This document shows positions 9,352-18,319 of a stretch of DNA of 64,000 bases, one piece after another. The stretch covers positions 1-64,000 of the forward strand of contig JAOAFE010000006.1 in the NCBI GenBank assembly GCA_026416455.1, given 5' to 3'. The translations under genes and the position numbers were made by a program. This DNA is from Syntrophales bacterium (lineage in GTDB: Bacteria; Desulfobacterota; Syntrophia; Syntrophales; UBA8958). How positions within the stretch are numbered: the first letter of the stretch is position 1; each line of letters opens with the position of its first letter. The notes beneath the pieces were generated by a model, which saw only the letters and a list, made by a program, of their open reading frames with translations, was not told where the DNA came from and made no database searches.

Positions 9352-9936
9352 ATGAAAAAGGAAGAAAAACAAAAGAAACAGGTGTTGGTTGTACTTGGGA
9401 GTCCCAGAAAAAGAGGTAACAGCGCGACCTTGGCGGAGAGGATCGCCCGAGGCGCCCAAACAGCCGGAGCGCTGGTGGAATTGGTCTTTTTGTCAGACTT
9501 ATCTATTGCCCCGTGCCGGTCATGCTATGCCTGTCAGAAAAAGGGGGCCAAAGGGTGCGCTATTCAAGATGATATGCAACTATTATATCCAAAACTGATT
9601 TCCGCACATGCCTGGGTCTTAGCCAGCCCCGTGTACTGGTTTAACATGTCTGCCCAGATGAAGATGTTTATGGATCGTCTGTTTGCCTTTCCTGCTTATG
9701 ATAAGAAGGCCTTTACAGGTAAACGTATCGCCATCGCTATGACCTACGGTGATGTTGATCCTTTTGCCTCCGGTTGTGTCAATGCCCTGAGATGTTTCCA
9801 GGATGCCTTTAGCTACACGGGATCAGAAATTGTGGGCATGATTTATGGTAGTGCTCTGAAAGCCGGTGATATAGAGAAAAATCAAGATTTACTTAAGGAG
9901 GCAGAAAAGCTGGGTAGGAAGTTGATCAGTAAGTAA
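9352..9936 (+). CDS. NADPH-dependent FMN reductase / iron-sulfur flavoprotein-like
   Basis: This is a flavodoxin-fold oxidoreductase of 194 residues. The FMN phosphate loop is LGSPRKRGNSATLAE at residues 13-27. Then comes the cysteine cluster CRSCYACQKKGAKGC, which in related iron-sulfur flavoproteins binds a 4Fe-4S cluster; ASPVYWFNMSAQMKMFMDR is the family's flavin-binding strand. A perfect AGGAGG precedes the ATG. Archaeal and anaerobe homologues handle electron transfer or oxygen detoxification. A paralogue lies at 23113-23760. Confidence 0.85.
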   Translation: MKKEEKQKKQVLVVLGSPRKRGNSATLAERIARGAQTAGALVELVFLSDLSIAPCRSCYACQKKGAKGCAIQDDMQLLYPKLISAHAWVLASPVYWFNMSAQMKMFMDRLFAFPAYDKKAFTGKRIAIAMTYGDVDPFASGCVNALRCFQDAFSYTGSEIVGMIYGSALKAGDIEKNQDLLKEAEKLGRKLISK

Positions 9937-9953
9937 AGGGGTGTAGGGCGTAA

Positions 9954-12002
9954 TTACTTTACAAGAGGTAAATTGTACTTTTTCATTCGACGGAAAAGGG
10001 TTGTACGAGAAATGTGAAGTCTTTCTGCTATTTGTTTCTTCTTGTAGTGCATGTTTAACAATCTTGTTATCTCTTCTTTCTCCCACTCTTCCCTCGCCAA
10101 AGGCGGGGTTAAATCCATTAAGACTTTCCTTTTTTGATCTACTATTTCGCTTGGTAGTAGCTCGCTGGTCAGGTACTTGCCCGATGCGTAATGCATCATA
10201 CGTTCTATTACATTTTGCAGCTCTCGGACGTTACCGGGCCACGAATAAGACATAAAGGCTTCCCAAACTTCCCTATCCACCCCTTTAATATCCTTCCCTA
10301 GGGCCTTGTTGTACTTACTGATGAAATAATTTGTTAGGACGGGAATATCATCCATTCGCTCTGAAAGTGGTAACAGGTGGATCGTGAAAACGTTCAATCT
10401 ATAGTAAAGGTCCTTGCGGAAGTTACCTCTTTTAACCTCCTCCATAAGATTTTTATTGGTTGCGGCAATGATACGTACATCTACTGGTCGCACGCGGGTG
10501 CCTCCTATTCGGATAACAGATTTGTCCTCTATTACGCGGAGTAGTACGGCCTGCAGCTCAAGAGGTATTTCGGCTATTTCATCGAGAAAAATGGTGCCAC
10601 CGTCGGCAAGTTCGAACTTCCCCTGGCTGCCGCCGCGTCTGGAACCGGTAAAGGCGCCTTCTGAGTAACCGAACAATTCGCTGGATATAAGATCGCGCGG
10701 AATGGCAGCGCAGTTTATTGCCACATAAGGACCGTTTTTTCGATCGCTGGCATTATGGATGGCTTGGGCAAAAATATCTTTACCCGTCCCGCTTTCTCCT
10801 AAAAGGAGCACGTTGGCCGAATTTTGAGAAACTAGGCGAGCTTGTTCCAACGTTTGGAGAAAGCGTTGATTAATGCCCTGAATGTCTTCAAAATGAAATT
10901 TAGCCTTGGCGCCGATCATTTTTGTGACGAGATTTTTAATCCTCTTTATTTCTGCAAGCAGGAGGACCTTGCCGATCATCTGACCATCGGACGAAAGAAC
11001 GGGCCTAATAGTTAGGGAAAAATCCCCTTCACCCTGGGGGGTGTTAATTCTTACCTCAATATCGGCTAAATGATTGTGCTTTTCAACGATGTTAAGGAGG
11101 TGGGCGTTTTCATTTCTTAAGATGTCCTTAATATTACAGCCTTCGATGTTTTTTCGCATAGGGAAAAATTTTTTTTGCGCTTTTTCGTTTATGAGGGAAA
11201 TAAAACCTTGCGAATCGATGGCAATTAACGCTTCCGGAATAGAAGAGATAACTGCTTTTTGAAGACTGTATGCCACTTCTTTGGCTCGAAGAGCCGATTC
11301 GTACTCCCCGAAGACTTTGGCGGCCTTAAGTTCATTTTCGATGGCTTTGGCCGCTGCCACCGCCATGCCTAACGTATGTGGATTTGCACTGTAGTAAAAA
11401 GCAGTAAGGGCGATGCCTCCTGTAAGCTCTCCGTCGGGAGCGAAGATAGGGGCGCTAGAAGCCGTGATGTGATGGAAGAAACGCAGATAATGTTGGGTGG
11501 AAAAGATTCGGATCGGTTTTTTTACTTTCAATACAGTATGGGCAGCATTATTGCCCGCCGTATCCTCTGTCCATTTAACCCCCGGATACCAAAACAATTT
11601 TCGATTTTCTTCAATCGCCTCTTCGTCTTGTAGTACTTCTAGGATCACACCGTTTCGGTCAAAGAGAGCCACCACATACCTCGAACCTTTAACAAACAGG
11701 TACAGATTTTCCAAAAAAGGTCGGCTAACGGAGATGAATTTCTCGTTTTCCTTTTTTATGGCGGAAAACTCACTTTCCGAAAGGATTTTTAAACGGGGAG
11801 GTGAAAGAGGATCCAACTTCATTTCCCGGCAGCGACGCCAGGCCGCAGCTACCTCTTCGGGTACTATGGATGGGTCGATATCATCTGCCCCTTGAATGAA
11901 CCTTTCCCATTCTATCAGAGTTTTTTTATATCTCTCCTCGTAATAGGGAGATGCCAATTTAAATTCAAAATCTTTGACTTGATATTTTAGCGACACATCC
12001 AT
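9954..12002 (-). CDS. Sigma-54-dependent transcriptional activator (AcoR-like, GAF-PAS-AAA-HTH)
   Basis: This is an enhancer-binding protein that remodels RNA polymerase-sigma-54. The N terminus (1-240) resembles the AcoR sensor region and contains a GAF-like domain; a PAS domain follows (about 250-350). The AAA+ core has Walker A GESGTGKD near residue 400, the sigma-54 loop GAFTGS near 448 and Walker [12 protein letters not shown]. The C-terminal Fis-type helix-turn-helix ends with [19 protein letters not shown]. There is no receiver domain, so it probably senses a small molecule directly. It is divergent from the esterase gene, whose -24/-12 promoter and upstream dyad make it the obvious target; autoregulation is likely. 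Confidence 0.93.
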   Translation of the reverse strand: MDVSLKYQVKDFEFKLASPYYEERYKKTLIEWERFIQGADDIDPSIVPEEVAAAWRRCREMKLDPLSPPRLKILSESEFSAIKKENEKFISVSRPFLENLYLFVKGSRYVVALFDRNGVILEVLQDEEAIEENRKLFWYPGVKWTEDTAGNNAAHTVLKVKKPIRIFSTQHYLRFFHHITASSAPIFAPDGELTGGIALTAFYYSANPHTLGMAVAAAKAIENELKAAKVFGEYESALRAKEVAYSLQKAVISSIPEALIAIDSQGFISLINEKAQKKFFPMRKNIEGCNIKDILRNENAHLLNIVEKHNHLADIEVRINTPQGEGDFSLTIRPVLSSDGQMIGKVLLLAEIKRIKNLVTKMIGAKAKFHFEDIQGINQRFLQTLEQARLVSQNSANVLLLGESGTGKDIFAQAIHNASDRKNGPYVAINCAAIPRDLISSELFGYSEGAFTGSRRGGSQGKFELADGGTIFLDEIAEIPLELQAVLLRVIEDKSVIRIGGTRVRPVDVRIIAATNKNLMEEVKRGNFRKDLYYRLNVFTIHLLPLSERMDDIPVLTNYFISKYNKALGKDIKGVDREVWEAFMSYSWPGNVRELQNVIERMMHYASGKYLTSELLPSEIVDQKRKVLMDLTPPLAREEWEKEEITRLLNMHYKKKQIAERLHISRTTLFRRMKKYNLPLVK

Positions 12003-12026
12003 GTCCCCCCCCTGACATGATTTAGG

Positions 12027-12074
12027 TGTTTCAAAAGTGTTTCTTTATATTCTCTGTGAAACTAGTATGAAACA
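12027..12074. promoter_or_regulatory. Nested dyad: candidate upstream activator site
   Basis: TGTTTCA (12027-12033) is mirrored by TGAAACA (12068-12074), and GTTTC (12039-12043) by GAAAC (12058-12062). Both pairs share the same centre at 12050.5, and the half-sites on each arm repeat at 11 bases, one helical turn. It lies about 108 bases upstream of the -24 element, a normal enhancer distance, and just before the activator gene's own start. Confidence 0.65.
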
Positions 12075-12157
12075 TATTATATTGAAGAAGTCAAGGCTCG
12101 GAATAATAAACCTCTGTAATACCAAATTATTATACTACATTTTTTAATACGGCATGC

Positions 12158-12173
12158 TGGCATATTCACTGCT
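12158..12173 (+). promoter_or_regulatory. Sigma-54 (-24/-12) promoter of the carboxylesterase gene
   Basis: TGGCATATTCACTGCT matches TGGCAY-N5-YTGCW, with the invariant GG and GC exactly 10 bases apart. Transcription would start near 12184, leaving a leader of about 85 bases before the esterase ATG. Confidence 0.8.
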
Positions 12174-12268
12174 ATATCGTTCTAAGCGATGCACAATGAT
12201 GGCCGAGAAGGGATAGTGGAATCCTCCGACTTAAGGGGGATAAATAATATTATTGGGGGGTTAAGATT

Positions 12269-14338
12269 ATGTGGCAGAACACCAAAGGAAAGATGGTAAG
12301 GCAATCACGTGGTTTAATGCTTCTCTTTTGTTCTTTCTTTGCCCTTCTTTATGTTTTTGGTTGTGGTGGTGGTACGACTGGGACGGGGCCGTTGCGTGGG
12401 GTGTTTGTGGATGCGCCGGTGGCGGGTTTGGAATATGTGACTTCGTCTGGGGTGAGTGGGAAGACGGATGCGAATGGGGTGTTTTATTATGATCCTGGGG
12501 ATACGGTGACGTTTAAGATAGGTAATTTGACTTTGGGTTCGGCGAAGGGTGCGTCACAGGTGACGCCGGTGGATATTGTGTCTGGGGGTACGATTACGGA
12601 TCAGCGGGTGCAGAACATGTTGGTGTTGTTGCAGACGTTGGATGAGGATGGGGATTTGAACAATGGGATACAGATAAATGCGGCGGCTGCGGCTGTGGTT
12701 TCGGCGAATGCGACGAAGATAAAGTTTGATCAGACACCGGCGGCGTTTGCGGCGGATGCGAACATTACTGCTTTACTTACTGCTTTGAATGCCACTTCAG
12801 GTGCTTTTACTGATGCGTCTTATCGGACGAGGACTCTAAGATCTGTTTCTCAGGCGGTTGCCCATTTTCAAAATGCAACGGCGACAGGTATCGTGGTGAC
12901 GACCAAATACGGTCAACTCAGAGGATTTGAAGCTGATGCCAATACATGGCAATGGCTCGGAGTACCTTATGCGAAGCCACCGGTAGGAGGGAGAAGATGG
13001 AAGCCACCGGAAGAACTTGATCCCTGGTCGGGTATTAGAGAGGCAACCAGTTGGGGAGATCAAGCAGCTCAACCATCTTCCTACGCAGCTTATGGATTAG
13101 GGGGGGTAAGTGAGGATTGTCTTAATCTTAATATAACTGCCCCGAAGGGGGCGGCGAACCTCCCCGTTATGGTTTGGTTCCATGGTGGAGGATTTGGTAT
13201 TCTGACGGCCAATACACCGGCTTACAATAATATTACGGCGTTAACCACAAAGGGAGTGGTCTTGGTGACGGTAAATCATCGATTAGGTGCCTTTGGTTAT
13301 CTCGCCCATCCCGAACTGACTGCTGAATCTGGTTATAAAGGATCCGGTAACTACGGACAGATGGATTTGATTAAGGCCCTCCAGTGGATAAAAAATAACA
13401 TCTCCGCCTTTGGTGGCAATCCTAACAACGTAACGATCTTTGGACAATCCGGAGGAGGTGGCAAGGCCCTGTTTCTCATGGCTTCCCCTGAAGCCAAGGG
13501 ATTATTCCACAAGGTGATCTGCCAGAGTGGTATGGCGCCCCTCGAGGGAAGCGGAATGAGTGGGGAGTCGCTTGCGGCTGCAGAGGCAAAAGGTGTAGAT
13601 CTTTTCAAAAGGTTAGGGGGCACCACACCGTTAACCCTTGCCCAGGCGCGCAATGTTCCCTGGACTACGATTATAAATGCAGATTCGACTGCCTTCGGTG
13701 CCCAAGCATGGCTTCGTTATTTTCCTAACGTGGATGGGAAATACCTACCTAAACCCATGAAGGATCAGATAAAAGAGCTACCGAACGATGTCCCGCTTAT
13801 GGCAGGGGCCGTCTCGGCCGATTTGGTGGCGGGAGTCAACTTAGCTCCGGCCATTACTGATCAAATGCCCGTAAGAGCTCAGTATAATACGGCTGATAAA
13901 TTTCTGTACTACTGGAAATATGTGCCCGCTGGTTGGGCAAAGTCACCGTACAATGTTGGAGCCTATCATGGAATAGAGCTCGTTTACGTTTTCAACTACC
14001 CTGGTAGTTTTGTTTCCCACCTTCTCATGGGGCTTCCTCTTAAAAACAGCAACCCCTTAACACCTCTTACCCTTCAGGATCTGGGCTTAAGCCAAACGGA
14101 TCCTCAACTATCTCAAAAGATCGTCCAATCGACAGGTTATGGTGCGGCTGATGCAGTTTTAACTCAGAATGTGTTGACCGTTTGGACCAATTTTGCTAAA
14201 AACGGCAACCCCTCGGCCGTGGGTATTATAGATAATTGGCCTAAATACACTTTATCCAGTGATGCTTACGTCGAAATCGGAATTGATGGTTCATTCAAGG
14301 CCAAGACGGGAATTCAGGGAGCCTTTGGGAAGTATTAA
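12269..14338 (+). CDS. Lipoprotein carboxylesterase (type B) with an added N-terminal domain
   Basis: It is a 689-residue exported esterase. The N terminus has a lipobox (LYVFGCGGG, Cys at about residue 32). A domain of roughly 170 residues follows (VFVDAPVAGLEY, GKTDANGVFYYDPGD, then an Ala-rich helical part), resembling N-terminal regions of other anaerobe lipoproteins. The alpha/beta hydrolase begins near residue 208 (TKYGQLRGFEA, WLGVPYAKPPVGGRRW). It has the oxyanion loop WFHGGGFGI, the nucleophile in FGQSGGGG instead of the common GESAGG, and a candidate catalytic His in YHGIELVYVF. The gene is strongly GT-rich at third positions in 12350-12790 and normal afterwards, so the N-terminal module looks recently acquired. 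It is probably controlled by the divergent sigma-54 activator. Confidence 0.88.
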   Translation: MWQNTKGKMVRQSRGLMLLFCSFFALLYVFGCGGGTTGTGPLRGVFVDAPVAGLEYVTSSGVSGKTDANGVFYYDPGDTVTFKIGNLTLGSAKGASQVTPVDIVSGGTITDQRVQNMLVLLQTLDEDGDLNNGIQINAAAAAVVSANATKIKFDQTPAAFAADANITALLTALNATSGAFTDASYRTRTLRSVSQAVAHFQNATATGIVVTTKYGQLRGFEADANTWQWLGVPYAKPPVGGRRWKPPEELDPWSGIREATSWGDQAAQPSSYAAYGLGGVSEDCLNLNITAPKGAANLPVMVWFHGGGFGILTANTPAYNNITALTTKGVVLVTVNHRLGAFGYLAHPELTAESGYKGSGNYGQMDLIKALQWIKNNISAFGGNPNNVTIFGQSGGGGKALFLMASPEAKGLFHKVICQSGMAPLEGSGMSGESLAAAEAKGVDLFKRLGGTTPLTLAQARNVPWTTIINADSTAFGAQAWLRYFPNVDGKYLPKPMKDQIKELPNDVPLMAGAVSADLVAGVNLAPAITDQMPVRAQYNTADKFLYYWKYVPAGWAKSPYNVGAYHGIELVYVFNYPGSFVSHLLMGLPLKNSNPLTPLTLQDLGLSQTDPQLSQKIVQSTGYGAADAVLTQNVLTVWTNFAKNGNPSAVGIIDNWPKYTLSSDAYVEIGIDGSFKAKTGIQGAFGKY

Positions 14339-14360
14339 AAGGTTTGTGTTTTTGGTTTTT

Positions 14361-14396
14361 GGGGTCGGGAGGTGTTGACCACCGACCCCTTTTGAT
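14361..14396 (+). terminator. Rho-independent terminator after the esterase gene
   Basis: GGGGTCGG (14361-14368) pairs with CCGACCCC (14382-14389), with an inner GGT/ACC stem, followed by TTTTGATT. It lies between the esterase stop and the first dehydrogenase start. Confidence 0.75.
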
Positions 14397-14397
14397 T

Positions 14398-15183
14398 ATG
14401 ACGGAAAGGAGTGTCACTTTGGAGAAAAAACTCTTTACTGGGAAAGTCGCCCTGGTGACAGGGGCCACATCTGGGATTGGGCGGGCGACGGCGCTCGCTT
14501 TTGCCAGAGAAGGGGCAGTGGTAGTGCTCGCGGGACGCCGGGAGCATTTAGGACGGGAGGTCCAAGAGGAAATTGAAAAGGGGGGTGGTCATGCCCTTTA
14601 CGTGCGGACCGATGTGAGGAAGTTGGAAGATATAGAAAATCTGTTTCAAACAATCGTGAGGCGTTATGGTCGATTGGATTTTGCCTTTAATAACGCAGGT
14701 GTTTCTCTACCCCATATTCCAACAGTGACCAAAACTACGTTGGAAGAGTGGGATCTGGTCATGGAGACGAACTTGCGTGGCATTTGGCTTTGCATGAAAC
14801 AGGAAATACCTATCATGCTCGAGCAAGGAGGGGGAGTAATAGTAAACACTTCTTCCATTTTGGGGTTTACAGGAGAATATGGACTTTCTCACTACTGTGC
14901 GACCAAGCACGGTATTCTAGGGCTGACGAAAACAGCGGCTTTGGAGTATTGCAGCAAAAACATTCGCATTAATGCCGTCTGTCCCGGTCCTATTCTAACT
15001 GAGATGTTAGAAGGAGCGGTTCCCTATGTTCCCACTATGATGGAGATGATGAAAAACGGTACGGCGGTAAAGAGAATAGGAATGCCGGAAGAAGTGGCTG
15101 GTGCCGTCATCTGGTTATGCACAGATGAAGCGGCCTTCATGATCGGTCAAGAAGTGGTAGTAGATGGTGGTTATACAGTTTAA
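14398..15183 (+). CDS. Short-chain dehydrogenase/reductase (copy 1)
   Basis: An NAD(P)-dependent oxidoreductase of 261 residues. The cofactor loop is TGATSGIGRATAL, then NNAGVS, the catalytic Ser in NTSSILGFTGEYGLSHYCATKHG with Tyr and Lys (YCATK), and PGPILTEM. ATG 14398 is adjacent to the terminator T-run. A TTG at 14419 has the better Shine-Dalgarno (AAGGAG). I kept the ATG because the first 14 bases align with the start of the neighbouring paralogue. The substrate is unknown; hydroxysteroid or sugar alcohol dehydrogenases are the nearest typical functions. Confidence 0.88.
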   Translation: MTERSVTLEKKLFTGKVALVTGATSGIGRATALAFAREGAVVVLAGRREHLGREVQEEIEKGGGHALYVRTDVRKLEDIENLFQTIVRRYGRLDFAFNNAGVSLPHIPTVTKTTLEEWDLVMETNLRGIWLCMKQEIPIMLEQGGGVIVNTSSILGFTGEYGLSHYCATKHGILGLTKTAALEYCSKNIRINAVCPGPILTEMLEGAVPYVPTMMEMMKNGTAVKRIGMPEEVAGAVIWLCTDEAAFMIGQEVVVDGGYTV

Positions 15184-15201
15184 AGAGGTTCAGAGGTGAA
15201 A

Positions 15202-15960
15202 ATGAACGAAAGGAGATTTGAGAACAAGGTTGTTTTGGTAACGGGAGGAACGTCGGGCATAGGTCGCGCGACGGCCTTGGCCTTTGCTCGGGAGGGGGCC
15301 CAAGTTATAGTAGCTGCTCGTCGAGAGGAGTTGGGCCGACAGGTAGTCGGAGAAATGGAAAGGTACACGGCGGGTTGCACTTTCGTAAGAACTGATGTGA
15401 GAAAACCGGAAGATATAGAAAACCTTTTCCGGATCATAAAAGAAACATACGGTCGTCTCGATTGTGCATACAATAATGCTGGCATCGGTCTTCCCTTGAA
15501 GAGAACAGCCAAGACGTCGCTCGAAGAATGGGAAGAAATAATGAACACTAACGTCCGTGGCGTATGGCTCTGCATGAAACATGAAATATCTATGATGTTA
15601 AAGCAGGGTGGAGGCGCCATCGTAAACTGTTCTTCTATCTTGGGGTTGAGGGGAGAAGACGGTATGTCCCTTTACGTAGCAAGTAAACATGCCGTACTGG
15701 GACTTACAAGGGCCGCAGCTTTAGAGGTGTCCCATCGGGGGGTGCGGGTAAATGCCGTCTGTCCTGGTTTCGTGGACACACCAATGATCGAAGGTCTATA
15801 CCGCACGGATCCTCAACGAATCCTCTCCCTCATACCGCTCAAAAGGGTTGGTATACCAAATGAAATTGCCTCGGCCGTGTTGTTTCTATGCTCTTCCGCC
15901 GCCTCTTTCATTACAGGAAAAGAAATAGTCATCGCCGGTGGTCAGGGCATCAGGGCCTAA
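15202..15960 (+). CDS. Short-chain dehydrogenase/reductase (copy 2)
   Basis: A 252-residue paralogue of the preceding gene, 18 bases downstream. It has TGGTSGIGRATAL, NNAGIG, the catalytic Ser in NCSSILGLRGEDG, YVASKH and PGFVDTPM. Both share diagnostic stretches such as GRATALAFAREGA and VRKPEDIENLF/VRKLEDIENLF, so this is a tandem duplication with later divergence. ATG 15202 with GAGG upstream is preferred over a GTG two codons earlier. Substrate unknown. Confidence 0.88.
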   Translation: MNERRFENKVVLVTGGTSGIGRATALAFAREGAQVIVAARREELGRQVVGEMERYTAGCTFVRTDVRKPEDIENLFRIIKETYGRLDCAYNNAGIGLPLKRTAKTSLEEWEEIMNTNVRGVWLCMKHEISMMLKQGGGAIVNCSSILGLRGEDGMSLYVASKHAVLGLTRAAALEVSHRGVRVNAVCPGFVDTPMIEGLYRTDPQRILSLIPLKRVGIPNEIASAVLFLCSSAASFITGKEIVIAGGQGIRA

Positions 15961-16039
15961 AATAGGAACATCGCTTTTTTGTTGGAAAAAGGTTGTCCTT
16001 GTTTTATAAACTCCTTTGATCTTAAACGGAAGAATAGTG

Positions 16040-16957
16040 GTGCGCGAGAAAAAAAACTTGCTTGTTATTCTCGGGCCGACAGCCTCCGGTAAGACGGCCT
16101 TGGCAGCAAGATTGGCCTTCGACCTCAAAGGAGAGATCATTTCTGCTGATTCAAGGCAGGTTTATCGGGGTATGGATATTGGAACGGGCAAGGATATAGA
16201 TCAGTACGTTGTCAATGGGGAGAAGATTACTTACCATCTTATTGATATCGCTGATCCTTGGGAAGAATTTAGTGTTTACGATTTTCAGAGGCTTTTTTAT
16301 GTAGCTTTTAGGGAAATCACCGATAGAAAGAGGATGCCAATTCTGGTGGGAGGAACGGGATTGTACATAGAATCCGTGCTGCTTGGCTACGACCTGCCGC
16401 CTATAGTCAATAAAAAGAGGGAAAAAGATTTGGAGATGAAAGAAATGGAAGAGCTGCGGGAGATCCTCTCCTCTTTTAAACCCTCCCTTCATAACACGAC
16501 CGACTGGACAGAAAAAAAGAGGATAATCCGCCGAATTTTAATTGAAGAGGCCCGTTGTGAGGGAAGAATCCTCTCCGATAGACCCAAGTTGGAGGCTGCC
16601 GTCTTCGGTATTCGTTGGAAAAGAGATGAATTGAGGAAGCGAATTTCAGAGAGGCTGAAGAGTCGCTTGGAGGCTGGTTTAATCGAAGAAGTGGACTCCC
16701 TAAGGAGAAAAGGACTCTCTTGGGAAAGATTGGACAGTTTCGGATTGGAATATAGGTTCGTTTCCCTCTACCTGAAGGGTGAATTGGCACGAGAAGAAAT
16801 GGAGAGGAAACTGGCTATTGCCATCGGGCAGTTGGCCAAAAGGCAGGAGACATGGTTCAGAAGAATGGAGCGGAGAGGTATCAAAATCGAGTGGATAGAT
16901 CGGGCCGATTATGTCAAATTGAAAGAAAAGGTTGCCCTTGCGCTCCAACATGCTTGA
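16040..16957 (+). CDS. miaA: tRNA dimethylallyltransferase
   Basis: MiaA adds a dimethylallyl group to A37 of tRNAs reading UNN codons. The P-loop LGPTASGKTALA begins at residue 10, followed by ISADSRQVYRGMDIGT, the DMAPP/tRNA-binding HLIDIADPWEEFSVYDF and VGGTGLYIESVL. The length of about 305 matches the family. A GTG at 16040 with GGAAGA six bases upstream is chosen; a TTG at 16016 is also open. The 3' end overlaps the glycosyltransferase start, so translation may be coupled. Confidence 0.93.
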   Translation: MREKKNLLVILGPTASGKTALAARLAFDLKGEIISADSRQVYRGMDIGTGKDIDQYVVNGEKITYHLIDIADPWEEFSVYDFQRLFYVAFREITDRKRMPILVGGTGLYIESVLLGYDLPPIVNKKREKDLEMKEMEELREILSSFKPSLHNTTDWTEKKRIIRRILIEEARCEGRILSDRPKLEAAVFGIRWKRDELRKRISERLKSRLEAGLIEEVDSLRRKGLSWERLDSFGLEYRFVSLYLKGELAREEMERKLAIAIGQLAKRQETWFRRMERRGIKIEWIDRADYVKLKEKVALALQHA

Positions 16958-18287
16958 AGACTATTTTAGGAAGACAGTTTCCTATGAAAGGCCGTTTTAC
17001 TGTAACACCGGAGAAAGACCTAATCTGGTCATCGTTATCCCCGCTTATGCCGAAAAAGAACATCTTTTTAAAACTTTAAGAAGTGTAGCGGAAAATCCGG
17101 CCGATGAACTCGAAAAGACGTTAGTTATCTGCGTCATTAACAATGAGGAAAGTGCCAAAGAAGAAGTAAGGGAGAATAATCGGCAGACCGTAGAATACCT
17201 CCATGGCTTGATTACGGGTCAGCTCAAATCGAACCCGCAGGAGAATCGGAAAATATTGAGCGATATCAATTATATAAAACAATCGCCTCTCAGGATTGCC
17301 TATATTGATGCCTTTTCGCAGGGTTACGAAATACCCGATCAAGAGAAAGGGGCCGGTACGGCGAGAAAGATAGGCATGGATATGGCGCTTCGCCTTCTAT
17401 GGCCTTCTCTAGGGAAGAGGGGATTGATTGCCAGTTTAGATGCCGATACGTCCGTAGAAGACAACTATCTATCCTCTTTACGGGCTCACCGTTCAGGGAA
17501 CGATTTAGAGGCTTTTGTTATAGATTACGAGCATCCGCGGCCAGAGGACCCTTTTTTATGGCAAGCCATTTGTCATTATGAAATCTTTCTTCGTTTCTAT
17601 GTATTGGGGCTTTCGTATGCCCGTTCCCCCTACGCTTATCATGTTATGGGATCAGCTTTTGCGATAACGACGGGTACTTATTTGGCCGTGCGTGGCATGA
17701 GCCGGAGGAAAGCGGGGGAAGATTTTTATTTTCTCAACAAAACTGCTAAAGTATGCCCTTTGAGGCGCATAAGAACGACGAGGGTTTTCCCTGCGGCTCG
17801 CCTATCCAACCGCGTGCCATTTGGGACCGGGGCGAGCTTACAAAAAAGATGGGAGAAAGGAGATCCATCGGGTAAAGTCTATCATCCGGAGGCCTTCTAC
17901 ATTCTGGCGAAATGGTTGAATATGGCAGAACACCTTATTCTATCTCAGGCTGACACAAGAAAACTCGTACGAAAGGCCGCCTCGATACATAGAGTCCTTG
18001 CCGTTTTTCTTGAGGAGAGGCGCTATCCCGAAGTCTGGGAAAACATCTGTAAGAATACTCCCGACGTCAAAGAAAGGGTGCGCCGTTTTCATGAATGGTT
18101 CGATGCCTTCCAAACCCTTAAACTAATTCGCATGTTGCATGGAAGCGAGCTTCCCATGATAAGCATCGCCGAAGCCTGGGATATAATAAGGGAGAAAAAG
18201 ATGCTGGATGTGGTCCCTCTTCCGGACCATCGATTACCGGAAAATGGGGATCCTCAAGGGCTATTGAATTTTTTGAGGAGAATATGA
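16950..18287 (+). CDS. Glycosyltransferase family 2-like protein
   Basis: It transfers a sugar from a nucleotide donor. The GT-A fold is seen in LVIVIPAYAEKEHLFKTL near residue 25 and the metal-binding acidic triad in ASLDADTSVEDNYLSSLR near 155; AGEDFYFLNK near 245 supplies the catalytic-base region. About 445 residues; the C-terminal third (300-445) is helical and not recognised. ATG 16950 overlaps the miaA stop by 8 bases. Acceptor and sugar are unknown; it contains no membrane segment, so a cytoplasmic, possibly cell-surface-polymer role is inferred. Confidence 0.8.
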   Translation: MLEDYFRKTVSYERPFYCNTGERPNLVIVIPAYAEKEHLFKTLRSVAENPADELEKTLVICVINNEESAKEEVRENNRQTVEYLHGLITGQLKSNPQENRKILSDINYIKQSPLRIAYIDAFSQGYEIPDQEKGAGTARKIGMDMALRLLWPSLGKRGLIASLDADTSVEDNYLSSLRAHRSGNDLEAFVIDYEHPRPEDPFLWQAICHYEIFLRFYVLGLSYARSPYAYHVMGSAFAITTGTYLAVRGMSRRKAGEDFYFLNKTAKVCPLRRIRTTRVFPAARLSNRVPFGTGASLQKRWEKGDPSGKVYHPEAFYILAKWLNMAEHLILSQADTRKLVRKAASIHRVLAVFLEERRYPEVWENICKNTPDVKERVRRFHEWFDAFQTLKLIRMLHGSELPMISIAEAWDIIREKKMLDVVPLPDHRLPENGDPQGLLNFLRRI

Positions 18288-18319
18288 CAGGATAAAACAT
18301 CAACCTGAAGGGGGAAAAA

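Noticed and set aside
14398-15960. Frameshifted duplicate or pseudogene among the tandem dehydrogenases
   Set aside because: Both copies keep the cofactor loop and the Ser-Tyr-Lys triad and are full length, so both look functional.
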